Source: Cycas panzhihuaensis (Eukaryota; Cycadophyta). Taken from it: a stretch of DNA of 64,000 nucleotides. Where the stretch lies: contig CM041465.1 in NCBI GenBank assembly GCA_023213395.1, positions 185,139,741 to 185,203,740 of the forward strand. The letters run 5' to 3'. The position numbers were made by a program, and so were the translations under genes. Positions 11,721 to 23,825 of the stretch are shown piece by piece (position 1 is the first letter of the stretch; each line of letters opens with the position of its first letter). The notes below the pieces were generated by a model. The model had not been told where the DNA came from, made no database searches, and was given only the letters and a program-made list of their open reading frames with translations.

Positions 11721-11725
11721 GTAAG

Positions 11726-12091
11726 GATCATAGATTTCATTTTTGGTTACAAAAAATCAAAACGTATATAACGGTAAGTTTTATCAAAACCAGAATGACC
11801 ATCAGGAGGGGAAGAATGATATTTTGATAAAATATATGGGATAAAAGCTGAGTGGGGATGTATGAGTATGTGATTTTGCTATACGAGAAGATTATTATGG
11901 ATGGAACAATCCTTATGAGTGTGGACCTTATCAACCCAATGTGTGAATTCAGGTTGGGTTTGGTTAGTCATGGCTAAATCCTGTATCCATATTAGTTGTG
12001 GGGAAGAAATGGCATAAATAATGGGGTCCTCAGTGGGACCAATGTTATCGTCAAGTGTAGGTGAAGGTAGCCGTGAGAGAGCATTTGCCAT
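11726..12091 (-). pseudogene. Gypsy I RNase H end and integrase zinc finger
   Basis: On the minus strand the frame begins MANALSRLPSPT, the DALSR-type block closing gypsy RNase H. It then runs to the integrase HHCC finger, with the His half in KYHSSPPDGHSGFDKT. The Cys half, CNTC, lies beyond the copia I insertion at about 2180. Without copia I and one GTAAG, the text reads KSMILTFVSKCNTC in one frame. One stop follows NNLLV. Confidence 0.85.
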
Positions 12092-12099
12092 AATGTTAT

Positions 12100-13245
12100 C
12101 TTTATCCTTTTTATATATGATTGTAAAATAAAAAACTTAGAGGCGATCGACCCATTTAGCCTACTCTTTTGAGAGGACTGGTTGCTCTAGTAAGCGACAA
12201 AGGCTATGATGATCAGTGAGGATAGTAAATTTGGAACCAAGTAGATACTATTGCCATTTGTCAATAACATAGAGGATGGTCCATATTTCTTTTTGATAGG
12301 TAGATAGTCTACACTCATGACCTTTGAGTTTTCAACTTTTGAAGGTGATGGGGTGGAAGTCCTGTATTAAGACTTCACCCAATCCAAACATGGAGGCATC
12401 ACATTCTAATTGGAAAGGCTAAGAAAAGTCAGGAGAGGCCAAAACTGGGGTGGTTTTCATGACCTCCTTTAGATGGAGGAAGGTCTCATTATTTGCGGGG
12501 GACCATTGGAAGGAATCCTTTTGAAGTAAGTGGGTTAAGGGGGAGGTTAGCATGGCATAATTTCAAATAAACTAATGATAGAATATGGTAAGTCCTAGGA
12601 AAGCTTGTAATTGGGTTAGGGTTTTTGGGGTTGGCCAATTAGTGATGACAGAGATTTTATCGAGATCCATCCGAACCTCTATAAAGGATATAATATAACC
12701 AAGGTATTGTAGTTCAGATTTCCCAAACTCATATTTGGAGAGTTTAGCATACAATTTATTCTTAGGTAGGATTTGAAGGACTATTTCTAGATGCAAGATA
12801 TGAGTAGGCATGTTTGAGCTATAGATAAGAATATCATCAAAGAAGACGATGACAAATTTTTGTAGGTATGGAGAAAATATCTTGTTCACGAGGGCTTGGA
12901 AGGTGGCCGGGGCATTACATAGGCCAAAGGGCATGACCTAGAACTCAAAGTGGCCATGGTGGGTTAGAACAACCATTTTATGTTGATCCTCTGTCAAGAT
13001 AACGATTTGGTAATATCCTGACTGTAAATCAAGTATGGTGAAAATTACAACACCATGGATTTCATCTAATAACATGTCATCGATTTGTGGCATAGGAAAC
13101 TTGTTTTTTATGATGATTTTATTGAGTACACGATAGTCAATGTAAAGTTAGAAAGAGCCATCCTTTTTATGAACTAAAATGATAAGTGTCGTATATGGGC
13201 TTTTACTAGGTTAGATGATACCCCTGTCCAATAATTCCCTCACGA
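12100..13245 (-). pseudogene. Gypsy I reverse transcriptase and RNase H, inactivated
   Basis: Reading from 13245 downward: HKKDGSF, IDYRVLNKI, KFPMPQIDDML, DLQSGYYQI, MPFGLCNAPATFQ and the active site VFFDDILIY. The stretch 12934-12572 is open for 120 codons. It continues KYEFGKSELQYLGYII and WPTPKTLTQLQAFLGL, then RNase H with ECDASMFGLGEVL (catalytic Asp present), CRLSTYQKE and TDHHSLCRLLEQ. These are Ty3/gypsy hallmarks. The polymerase aspartates are intact but stops at former Trp or Gln positions break the frame. Confidence 0.9.
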
Positions 13246-13464
13246 TTTTTTTGATTTTATTTTGTTGGAAATAGAAGTTCCTATATGGTCAAAGGTTAAT
13301 TGGGTCATGTGAACTTTGTAACTCAATAGTATGATAACAACCTCGACCGGGCATGGGCCTGGCAAGTGATGAAGCAAATACAAATTGGTATTAATCTAAT
13401 ACTTGCTGGATATCAAGGTGAATACCTGAAGGGGCTTGGATATGGTTAAGACGAATGATATATC

Positions 13465-13870
13465 CTATGTTACCATTGAGTTGTCGGTGCATTTAGGTAG
13501 GTGAGATGACCTTTTTTGGGGGACTTGCATCCCATAAAGTTTATGTGAGTGGCCCATGTGATCTTTGAACATAATGAATTGGGTCGTGGGTGAGTTATTA
13601 GTGTTATAAGTTCCTAGAGTTTGGAGCCATTGTATGCTAAGAATTGCATCTAATCCACATATGGATAGGGCATAAAAATTAGAGACAAGAGTATATGATC
13701 CAATGTGGACCGTGAGGTTTTTAATTATTCCAACACAATGAAGGGTGTGATGACTAGGTAAAGAGTAAGTAAAGCCTATTTTAGGTCTTATGTAAAGATT
13801 CAACTATCCAACAACAGAGATATCGATAAAATTTAGTGACGTAGCACCATCGATCAAAATGGTAATTGGG
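13465..13870 (-). pseudogene. Gypsy I protease
   Basis: On the minus strand ILIDGATSLNFID carries the retropepsin Asp-Gly-Ala active site near 13850. After a TAG the frame is open for 112 codons, with hydrophobic strands and the DAILSIQWLQTLG block typical of plant gypsy proteases. The enzyme cuts the Gag-Pol precursor in the particle. It lies directly between gag and reverse transcriptase. Confidence 0.83.
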
Positions 13871-14099
13871 GTCTTATGAAGTATTCCTTTGACTCAAAGT
13901 AGTTCAGGATATGTAATGGAGGTAACAACAGATAAGGAAACTTTAGGTTTAGGGTTTGGGGGCAACTCATTAGTAGGGTGGTCTTGGGGTTCATCATTAT
14001 ATTTGGGATCAATCTTAGGGTCATCTTCTAAAGATAAGTCCAAGTCAATTATGAAGACTATCTTCTTGTCTTTGTAGATTCTACTATGACCAGAGGTCT

Positions 14100-15110
14100 A
14101 TTTTTTAAAATATTGCATATATAGACCGGCTTCCTGATGACATTGTACCTCTACTGGATTGATGTATATGGACTTCAAAGATGGTTCCTTAGTGTGTTAC
14201 TTGAGAGATATAGATGGGGTGTTCTCTTGTCGTGGGAGCGATCGTTGGTAATCAGTTGGACGTGGTCTTTGGGACCAGGCAGTATCAACTTATCAGGATC
14301 ATGAAAGCCAAATGGAGTCTCATCTGAATGGAAGAGGCCTTTCTATGACAAACTTTGCTTCTACTATTTAGCCATATTAATTTCATCTTTTAAAGTAGAT
14401 AGAGAGATTGTTTTCAGGTACATTTGGATATGTTCTTTAAGCCCAGACACATACATATCTATCTATGTCTATTTATCAAGTTGTTAATCAACTCAATTAT
14501 ATAAAGATTGGAACTCATTAGTGTAAACTTTGACAGGGGATACTTGCTTCAATCATGTCAGTTGTGTGCAAAGCGATTAGTTCCAAGTGTCTTCATACTA
14601 CTTAAAAAAGTAGGTAGAGAAGTGTATTTAAGATTGGCTAGAAGGGTACTCCCACTTCTACCATTGGAACCAATGATATGCCTTCCCATCTAAGTGGATG
14701 GAAGCAAATGTAAGTTGTTCATTTACTGACATTGGGTTGAGTATAAAGTATGAATGTAGTTTACTATTCTAACTTCGTGCACTGTCCTTGTTGAGATCTA
14801 GATCAAATGTGGGTATGTTGATCTTGTGATGAAATGGTTGTTGTTGACGTGGAGATGGAAGCACGATTTATTGTTGTGTAAGGCCGACTGGTGGCAGAGA
14901 AGAAACATTATTCAACCTCTGAAATACCTATTGGACATCATCATGGGATGCTAGGTTTAACAGTTTTGTGTTAAATTCTATCCATATGGTAGCTACTTCA
15001 TTTTTAACCTCCTCGTGTATGTGGTCAAAATCTTCTTTGATTTTTTCTTGAATATTGGTGACTTAGGTCTCAAGTGTCGAGATTTTGTCACTGTTACTTT
15101 GAGGAGCCAT
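14100..15110 (-). pseudogene. Gypsy I gag
   Basis: The start is the ATG at 15110 (minus strand, MAPQSNSDKISTLET), the first ATG of the frame carrying gag-like text. It continues with KEDFDHIHEEVKNEV, FNTKLLN, LHSYFILNPMS, then IHLDGKAYHWFQW, the conserved gypsy gag block (GxAxxWF). Many stops follow, and I could not place a CCHC zinc knuckle near 14100-14350. Confidence 0.8.
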
Positions 15111-15911
15111 GGATACAGGGAGTAAAGAGGTGGGAATAAGTAGAAAGAAGGGCAATGAATGAAGTGGGAAAGATCAAGAAAGAATGAGACGTAAGAGAAA
15201 GGGAGTTCTTAAGGGAAAGAGAAGGGGGCAAATAAGGAGATTGTGGGCTGTCTATAGCCTGTTGACCCCAAAGAAATTTATATAAATAAGATATCAGGTT
15301 CTCTCAAACAAGTGTGAAAAGCTGGTTCAAATGGGGTATATGAAGTGTAGGGGGGTTGGGGGTAGTAGGAACCACCAGTAACTAGGTATAAAAAAATGTA
15401 AAAATTTCTGGTATATACCAACCTAGTGCAAACTGACTAGTACGATGTGCTAATCAAAATGAAGTATATGGTTGTAAAGGTAATTTTTCTCACTAAACTA
15501 AGTAGAGTTTAAAATCAATAGATAACATTAAATATTCACTTAAAACCCTAGTAATAAAGTTTACAAAAGGTGGTTATATGTGTGTATATGTATGTATGTG
15601 TATGTGTGTGCATGTGTTTCTCTTTTTTCATGACAACATTACTTTTTGTTTTTCACTTTTAGTGCATGCAATGTATTACAACAAACACTAGTACTAAAAA
15701 CTAGAAGAAAGAAAAGATATAATAAATTGAAATAAAAGGAAATCAAAGTGTAATATAATTTTACGATCTCTACATTTCCATGAAATATAATTTATATGCA
15801 CTCTTTTTTTTTTTTGATATATTTTTTTAATATTTAATTTTATCTAAAACTATAAAATATAGGTGTAAATGCTTCCTAAACACCTTATTGAATATATGAA
15901 TGAATGAAGAT

Positions 15912-15978
<67 letters not shown>

Positions 15979-16818
15979 ATATATGTATGTATGTATGTAT
16001 TTTTTCTTTCTTTCTTCTTTTTTTTTCCCTGTAGTGAGTTTGACTGCATTGACAAGTTCCAAGTTCAAGTAGTAGGAGGAACTTATTTTTTCAAAATGTG
16101 AGGTGACTTGTGGTCCGAACTCAGAATATGTATACCAAAGTATCCCACCAACCACTAAACAAGGTGTGCTTAGTCTTATAGGCCTGCCAATAAATTGTAG
16201 AAGTTTGGGGCAGGTAGCTTCGTGGTGCTAACTGCTAACCACTACACTACAAGACTTTAGCAGTCGATAGTTACCTATGCTGGGTCCTCCTATATACCCA
16301 AAGGTACGTGGAGCCACACTTCCATAGCTAGGTTCTATCTAGAGCTTGGTTCAAGAGTGTTAACTCTAGTCCTTCACGTAAAAGCCGGAAGAGCACGATG
16401 CGCTTAGTCAAAATAATAGATCCCTGCGATATTTAAAGACTCTCGGTACAGGATCTCTACCTGACTACTTGGTAACTACCCAATAGAGCTATCTAGCTAG
16501 GAAAGGAGGTGGGAGGGAGAAAGGATAGTCACCTAGTGGAGTTATCTATGCTTGAGATATAATTCAATGCAGAATTTGAAATACATAAATGAAATTAAAA
16601 CTAGATGAAAATAATAGGATAAAGTATTGATATTACCTGGGAAAAAGAATTCCCCTTTCTCTTGACTATTGGACTGTTCTAGCACCGTTCCTCAATATCT
16701 ATAGAGATAGTACTAAGTGAAGGCCTTTCCTCGATCTCTACCAGGGTAGAGAGAGTACTCGATCTGACAGGAAAAAAAAATTATAATCTTCTGAGTAGCT
16801 TCCCATAATCACAATGTA
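15111..16818 (-). other. Leader of gypsy I
   Basis: About 1.7 kb without coding signal lies between primer site and gag. It contains the microsatellite at 15911-16000. A block at about 16205-16450 is also found, diverged, in gypsy II at about 34215-34450, so part of the leader is family-conserved and may serve packaging. Confidence 0.75.
15911..16000. repeat. Compound (TA)n(TG)n(TATG)n microsatellite
   Basis: A TA run (15911-15935) passes into a TG run (about 15936-15974) and then TATG repeats. Open frames through it are meaningless. Confidence 0.95.
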
Positions 16819-16830
16819 GCTCTGATACCA
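16819..16830 (-). other. Primer binding site of gypsy I
   Basis: The minus strand reads TGGTATCAGAGC two bases inside the 5' LTR, a perfect tRNA-iMet-type site. Confidence 0.92.
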
Positions 16831-16832
16831 CT

Positions 16833-17248
16833 TGGGATATTTCTTCTCACCAACACTCTTTGATATAGCAGAAAAATGACAATTGTAACTGCATCATTCT
16901 ATCTAATAGGGAAAACTAATTAACCGAGAACCTCATAAGAATACTAGAGCGCTGAATGATCACCAAAATAGAGATCACCGCAACACAATCTTTATAAAAT
17001 GTTACATCAAGATAACCATCATTTATAATTTATGACCATTATATAGACAAAAGAGGGTCTTTTATATATAATCCTATTGGCGGCCTAAGCAGCCTTACAT
17101 TCTATTAGACAATATAGCGGCCTTATATACCATTGGCCAGCTTGTCGACATATGCATAGAGTTTCATAATTAACCTTATCTTATAACCTACTAATAGCTC
17201 TCTATATACTAGTGGTTTATAGCACTTAGTGGGATAAGTTATGTAATA
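16833..17248 (-). repeat. 5' LTR of gypsy I (416 bp)
   Basis: Same length as the partner at 620-1035. On the plus strand it begins TGGGATATTTCTTC and ends TTATGTAATA; the last bases carry one transition relative to the partner. ATGGA follows at 17249. Confidence 0.93.
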
Positions 17249-17253
17249 ATGGA

Positions 17254-17607
17254 CTTACATGTACATAGGCTTGCTTGTCCTCATAGTCACTAAATCACCA
17301 TCAGTATGTACTCCACTAGCTTGAATCAACCTTACAAATCATCAACCCACTTTGTATGGCCCCCAACGAGCTAACTCATATCATAATCATGGCCTTCGCA
17401 CCTGATTATTGACTCTAATAGACCCTTATTCTTTGTTGAATAGTGATTTTCATTGCTTCAACCACTACTGATATGATGTACCTACTTTTACATGTTGCTA
17501 GAGATGATGGACCCTCAAGATAAGTCCTAAGTTTGATAGCTTCACTTAAAAATCAACAATCTCATTGCTCCATTCAACATCAAGCTTCAGCTATGTAGGA
17601 CCCTATA
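17254..17607 (-). other. Leader fragment of a minus-strand copia-like element
   Basis: This stretch lies just downstream (minus sense) of the primer site at 17608-17620. No coding frame is seen. Gypsy I inserted at its far end. Confidence 0.45.
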
Positions 17608-17620
17608 ACTTTGATACCAT
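17608..17620 (-). other. Primer binding site of the 17624 LTR
   Basis: The minus strand reads TGGTATCAAAGTT, a tRNA-iMet-like primer site with one change, 3 bp from the LTR end. Confidence 0.7.
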
Positions 17621-17623
17621 ATT

Positions 17624-17965
17624 TGGAAACATGAAATTATATAGGTATATTCCCATCTCTAGAATATTTAACCATACACGATAACAAAATAAGAATACAC
17701 ATAGAAAATAGATGCATAATACATAGGATTTATGTGGAAAAATCCTTTCAGGAAAAAACCCACCACAAAAGATCCTTCTAGATCACATTTATTATCCCAC
17801 AATGATTTTAATATAATGAATATATAAGGCCTCAAGGCTTTTATACTCATTCAAGAGGCATCACCCGATTAGAGTTCTGATGTTCTAAATAACTTGTACC
17901 TTTTTGTTTAATCACCTTAGTTAAACCACATTAATATTAACTTAGTGGATTAATAAATAATTACC
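17624..17965 (-). repeat. Probable 5' LTR of a copia-like element (about 342 bp)
   Basis: On the minus strand it runs from about TGGTAATTATT to CATGTTTCCA and is followed by a primer site. It contains GAGTATAAAAGCC, a plausible TATA box at about 17840-17855. The outer end abuts the satellite array; that boundary is set only by the TG...CA rule. The partner LTR is not in the window. Confidence 0.6.
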
Positions 17966-20900
17966 ATGCTAATATATGTTTTAAGCTTTTTACCCTCGAA
18001 GGCTCTGTTTAGATTGCTAAAGCTTTGGAGGTGTGTTTTACCTTATAAACATCTGTGAATCAATCTAAATAATGAATGTGAGACATTGATCCAATAATAG
18101 GGATTACATTACATCCAATCAACTTAAGTGACAATAACCTATACTGACGGTACTAATGAGTAGTAAAGAATGGTTTATATAATAAGGAGAGCATGGTTCC
18201 CTCAATTATATGAGTTATAAATACTCAATCCTTTTAAGTATTTATTAATACTAAGGAGTAGTGTGGATCAATAATAGACATTATACCATATGTTTTAGAC
18301 TTTCCACCCTCAAAGGCTCTTTCTATATTAATAAAGCTTTAGGGCTTTATTTTATCTTATAAATATGTGAGAGTCCATTTAATAATTAAATATAGGACAT
18401 CAATCCAATGATGGGGATTATATCACATCCAATCAACCTAAGCGGCTATTAGATATATTGAATACTTTGTAAGTGTTATATAGGTATATGCATTACACCC
18501 AAACTCAAGCCTCTTTGAGGGTTTTAGATGCCCAAGAAGGGCCATTAGGTGGGGGGTCTAGGAGGGTAGTAGTCCTCGAGGTAGGGGTTCAAGGGTGGTA
18601 GCCTAAAAAATAAAATTGAGTGTCTTTTATAACCTATACTTTATGCCCATTGTATTTTAATATTGTAGGGTAATTTCTTATAAATTATGTCTATATATAC
18701 TTCTATAATGACATATATAAAGGAGTTGAATAAGTAGATGAAAAGAGAGTTAGGATTTTCTTTTTATAGCTCTTTAGTTATTACTCATATTAATAAAATG
18801 GTCTATGCTTAGACATAAATCTCTAGTTGTTCCTTATTAATATACTTAGATTTATTAGTTATTTATTTTTTGCATTGATTTAAGTTATGTTATTACATTA
18901 TTTCTCTTCGTTTGGTATCAGAGCTATGGTTTTAGTTCTATAGGAAGTCATTTGTTGAGTGGGAACTTTGTTTAGTGAACTTGTGTGTGAAGATTATGGC
19001 AAGCACTATAAAGATAAAGATCATCCAACTAATGATTGTAGGATATCAACTTAATGATATAAATCACATCACATCTAATAAAGCTAAGTTGCAATGACAT
19101 AGTCTAATAGTATTGATAAGTAATAAGTAATGGCATACAACACAAGAGGAATGAGATTTCCTTTATCATATAAGTCATTAATAATTAACCCTTCTAAAAA
19201 TTTATTAATATTAAGGATTTATATAAATTAGTATAAGGTACCATATCGTATGTTTTAGGTTTTTTACCCTTTAAGACTATTTTTAGATTGGTAAAATTTT
19301 AAGGGTGTATTTTACCTTATAAATCTGTGAGAGTCTATTTAACTAATGAATGTGGGACATTAACTTAATAATAGAGATCATAGCATATACAATCATTTAA
19401 AGTGATAACACAAGATTGATAGTACTAATGAGTAGTAAGTAATGACATGTAATATAAGGGGAGTGGCATTCCCTCAATTACATGAGCCATTAATAATTAA
19501 CCCTTCTAAGTATTTATTAATACTAATAAGTAATATAAATTAGTGCAATGTATCATGCTACATATTTTAGGATTTTTAAGATTGAAGGCTTTTTTCTAAT
19601 TGATAAAATTTTAGGGATGTATTTTCTCTTATAAATATGTAAGAGTCTACCTTACTAATAAATGTGGGATATCAACTAAATAATGGGGATCACATCACAC
19701 CTAATTAACCCAAATGGTAATAGCTAGAATAATAGTACTAAGGAGTAGTAAGTAATGGTGTTTAGTATAAGAGGTGTGGGGTTTCCTCAATCATATCAGT
19801 CATCAATAATTTGCTCTTCTAAGTATTTATTAATACCAAGGAGTAACATGGATCAATATGAGATATCGTATCATATGCTTTTCAAATTAGTAAAGTTTTA
19901 GGATATGTTGTACCTTGTAAACTTATATAAGTCCATCTAGCTAATGAATATAGGATATCAACCCAATGATGGGGGTCACATCACATCCATTCAACCTAGG
20001 TGGCAATGGTCTAGATTGATAATATGAATGACTAGTAAGTAATAGTATGTAACCTAAGGAGAGTGGGGTATGTCAATCATATGAGTCATCAATAATTAAC
20101 TCTTTTAAGCATTTATTAATACTAGGGAGCAATATAAATCAGGGTAAGATATTATATCACATGATTTAGGCCTTTCACCTTTAAAGGCTCCTTTTAAATT
20201 GATAAAACTTTGAGGGTGTGTTGTGCCTTATAAATATGTGAAAGTTCATCTGACTAATGAATGTGAGACATCAACTGAATGATGGGGACCATATTACATC
20301 CAATCATATGGAGTAGCAACAACCTAACCTAATAGTTATAATTAGTACTAATGGTATTCAAAATAATAAGAGCAAGGTTCTCTCAATCACGAGTCATTAA
20401 TAATTAATCTTTCTAAGCATTTATAAATATTAGAGAGTAATATAGATTAGTGTGAGCCACTATATCATATATTTCAGGCTTTTTACCCTAGAAGGCTATT
20501 TCTAGATTGGCAAATCTTTAGGGTGCATTTTACCTTATAAATATGTATGAGTATATCTCACTAATAAATGTAAGACATCAACTTGATGATATATATCATA
20601 TCACATCTAATCAACCCAAGTGGCTATAGCCTCAATTAATAATACTAATGAGTAGTAAGTAATGTTTTATGACACAAGAGGAGCATGATTTCCTTAATCA
20701 CATGAGTCATCAATAATCAACCCTTCTAAGTATTTATTAATACTTTAGAGCAATGTAGATCAATGTGAGATGCCATATCACATATTTTGGGCTTTCACCC
20801 TCAAAGGCTCTTTTTAAATTAGCAAAGATTTAGGGATATGCTTTAACTTATAAACATGTGAGAGTTCATTTGGCTAATGAATATGGGACATCAACTCAAT

Positions 20901-22010
20901 GATGGAGATGACATCACATCTAATCAGCCTAAGTGGCAATGGACTAAATTAATAGTATTAATGAGCAATAAGTAATGGGATATAATAAAAGAAAAGTAGG
21001 GTTCTCTCAATCATATAAGTTATTAATAATTAAGTCTTCTAAGTATTTTTTAATACTAGGGAGTAATGTATATTAGTGTAAGACACTATATTATATATTT
21101 CAGGCTTTTCACCCTCAAGGCTCTTTTCAAATTAATAAAGATTTAGAGGCATGTTTACTTTATAAATATGTAAGAGTCCATATGACTAATGAATGTGGGA
21201 CATCAACCTAATGATAGGGATCACATAATATCTAATTAACTTAAGTGGAAATAACTTGAATTAAAAGTACTAATGAGTAATAAGGAATGGCATACAACAC
21301 AAGGGAAATGGAGTTCGCTTAACCACATGAGTCATCAATAATAAACCATTTAAAGTATTTTTTAATACCATGGAGCAATGTATATTGGTGTGAGGTATTG
21401 TATCACATGTTTTAATCTTTTCATCTTCGAAGGTTATTTATAGATTGATAAAGCTTTAAGGGTGAATTTTACCTTATAAATATATAAGAGTCCATTTAGC
21501 AAATGAATGTGAGACATCAACCCAATGATGAGGATCATATTACATATAATTAATCCAAGTGGCAATGACCTAGACTTCTAGTACTAATGAGTAGCAAGTA
21601 ATGGTGTGCAACATAAGAGAAGCAAGGTTCTCTAAAGAATATGAGTCATTAATAGTCAACCCTTCTAAGTATTTCTTAATATTGATAAGTACTATAGAAT
21701 AATATAAAGTATTATATTCTATGTTTTAGGCTTTTTACCCTCTAAGGATTTTTTTTAGATTGGTAAATCTTTACAGATGTATTTTACCTTATAAACATAT
21801 GTGAGTCCATTTGGCTAATGATTGTAGGACATCGACCTAATAATGGGAATTATATTACATCTAATCAACCTATGTGGAAATAGTTTGGATTGATAGTACT
21901 AATGAGTAGTAAGTAATGGTGTGTAGAGTAAGGGGAGTGATGTTATTTCAATCGCATAAGTCATCAATGATCAAACCTTTTAAGCATTTATTAATACTAG
22001 GGAGTGAGCA
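17966..22010. repeat. Decayed satellite array, about 311 bp per unit
   Basis: The landmark TGTTTTAGGCTTTTTACCCT recurs, diverged, near 17976, 18291, 19251, 19563, 19878, 20160, 20470, 20779, 21090, 21408 and 21721. Spacing is 282-318 bp except across the inserted LTR stub. Other shared words are AATGTGGGACATCAAC, ATCACATCACATC, AGTAGTAAGTAATGG and AAGTATTTATTAATAC. Units differ from each other by substitutions and small indels, so the array is old. It has no coding content. It could be a true satellite or tandemly amplified element sequence. Confidence 0.9.
18474..19008 (+). mobile_element. Truncated copia: LTR, primer site and gag start
   Basis: An LTR-like stretch begins TGTTATATAGG at 18474 and runs to about 18900. 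TGGTATCAGAGCTATGG, a tRNA-iMet primer site, follows at 18913-18929. A leader of about 65 bp follows, then ATGGCAAGCAC at 18996, which looks like a gag start. The satellite resumes right after, re-entering the unit at an earlier point so that about 120 bp of the unit is duplicated. The rest of the element was lost. Confidence 0.6.
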
Positions 22011-23565
22011 TAGACAAGAATGGAGAGAGGATGTACAAATCACAACCTTGAGGAGGGCCTAAAGGGTGTAAGGAACCTAAGTAATGAAGGGCATAATATA
22101 TGCCTCTTGTAGGGATGCTCATACATCTCTTATATACATTTGTGGGGTAAAGGACACAATACTTAACTAGCTAGGCTAAGGGCAACATGAAGATATATTC
22201 AATATGCCAAGAGAAGAGGAAAGTAGAAATGAAAATAACTAAGACTAACTACCACTAATTAGTAAAATAAAAGGTATAGTGCATGTAGGTAAATGAGATA
22301 GATATGCATTAATTAAGAAAAATGAATTGAAAGTAAACTAATAACAACTTGAGATAAGATAAGTCAAACTATAGCTAGTGTCCTTAGAAGGACCAATCAA
22401 CACACATAAAGCTCTCATGATGTGAGGGGGTCAATCGAGTACAAATGCCTACAACTCTTATGTCATTATGTACTTATCCTAAGTAGCTAAACCCCCAAGC
22501 TAACTGACCTATCCTAACCTAAACGCCTACTCATCTTAAAAGTGATAGACTCAATTTATAAAGACAAGGAAAGGAATACCTAAAGTGAGAGGTCTAAAGG
22601 AATCAAGACCATGGAAAACTCTAGAAGGGTGAAAAAGATAGAAGCCACTACTTTAAATAAAAGAGATGAAGTTCACTTGGCTATCCACATCCCAATCATT
22701 TATATATGGTAAGGATAGATGCCCTTGAACTACCTATTTAGAACATGGATCGAATAGTTAACACCTAAAACCATAAGATAACATCTCTCATCTAGCAATG
22801 ACACCCAAGTAGAAAGATAATTATCCAAACTCTTTAATAAAAAGAAGGAATTTAGCCTAAAAGAGATTAAAGGAATAAATAGGAAACACACTTATTATGA
22901 TTAGAATGCAATTTTAGTTGAATAGAAAGAGCAAATAACTTAACTAACTAAAATAAAATATCACTCCATAGATTCCAGGACTTATAACAAGTGATCCTAT
23001 TTTTCATTGCCCCCCCTAAGAAAGCATATGCCAAAGAAAATAGAGATCCAAATGCAATAAAATAATGAAAATTATTTTTAACCCTTTTTTCTTTTCCTTA
23101 TTTTTTTTCTTTTTAAGAAAAACCCTATAGGCAAGGATGAAGGAGAACAAGTAGAAATACTCAAGCATATGAGCAAACATCCTTTTCTTAATGTACTTCC
23201 TTTTCAAAGAAAAACCATGAAATGAAATGATTATTTGAGCACTTTTTTCCTTTAGTAAAGGAAATTGCTAAAATAGGGTTTATGAAAAAATACTTAGTGG
23301 GAAGCACCAAGTAATTAAATTTTCCCTTTTTGAAGTCAAATTATAGCTTGCCAAATCACCAATAAGACTTAATAAGGATTAGGCAAATATAGACTTATGA
23401 AAATGAAATTTCTATAAAAAAGTTTGCAACATCTCTACTTAACAGATCAAGTTATGATGAAAAAAAGTTCTTATGGAAAATGAAATTGTTTAAAAATTGT
23501 AATGAAAACACTTTGATACTAACCTATATTATGGCATTTTATAGTGAACGTTTAGTAGTATAATA
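22011..23565. other. Unassigned AT-rich sequence
   Basis: No coding frame, LTR pair or known motif was found. A C-run at about 23010 reads as a purine tract on the minus strand and might be a decayed element end, but nothing supports this further. It forms the left flank of the gag-only element. Confidence 0.4.
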
Positions 23566-23812
23566 TGTTATGATCCTCCACCATATGAGGTTACTCATAT
23601 TGCATTTATCCCGCATGCATAAGTCTAAGAGATGGGCAGCCTTAATAGCCCCATATATATGTATGTAATGTATAATAAGATCATCATGATGTATTTTGTA
23701 ATCTTATGTTAATGAATGTTCTTTAGAACTTCATCTTCTTCTTTATATTTTATCTATCATTTTCTGTTTATATTTCTCTATGTTGAATGGTAATAGGAAT
23801 AGGTTCATTACA
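23566..23812 (+). repeat. 5' LTR of the gag-only element (247 bp)
   Basis: It starts TGTTATGATCCTCC and ends GGTTCATTACA, matching 25424-25670 closely. Confidence 0.95.
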
Positions 23813-23814
23813 AT

Positions 23815-23825
23815 TGGTATCAGAG
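23815..23825 (+). other. Primer binding site of the gag-only element
   Basis: TGGTATCAGAG lies 2 bp after the LTR and matches the tRNA-iMet class. Confidence 0.88.

Larger units (their letters stand above)
620..17248 (-). mobile_element. Gypsy I: complete Ty3/gypsy element split by copia I
   Basis: The element has two LTRs of equal length (416 bp) and a perfect 5-bp target duplication, ATGGA, at 615-619 and 17249-17253. Read on the minus strand, the order is 5' LTR, primer site, leader, gag, protease, reverse transcriptase, RNase H, integrase, polypurine tract and 3' LTR, which is the Ty3/gypsy order. The integrase is interrupted by the 9.5-kb copia I at 2206-11720, so the element itself is about 7.1 kb. 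All frames carry stops and shifts, so it cannot move on its own. The leader holds a mixed TA/TG/TATG microsatellite. A GPY-like module ends the integrase, which would fit a chromovirus, but no clear chromodomain is legible. Confidence 0.93.

Noticed and set aside
15850-16155. Open frames on both strands with Tyr-Ile, Thr-His or Val-Cys repeats
   Set aside because: They arise from the TA/TG/TATG microsatellite.
16205-16260. tRNA-like sequence in the gypsy I leader
   Set aside because: The words recall tRNA arms, but no cloverleaf could be drawn and a diverged copy occurs at the same place in gypsy II.
17966-22010. CRISPR-like array
   Set aside because: The repeats are about 311 bp and diverged, without short identical repeats and unique spacers, in plant nuclear DNA.
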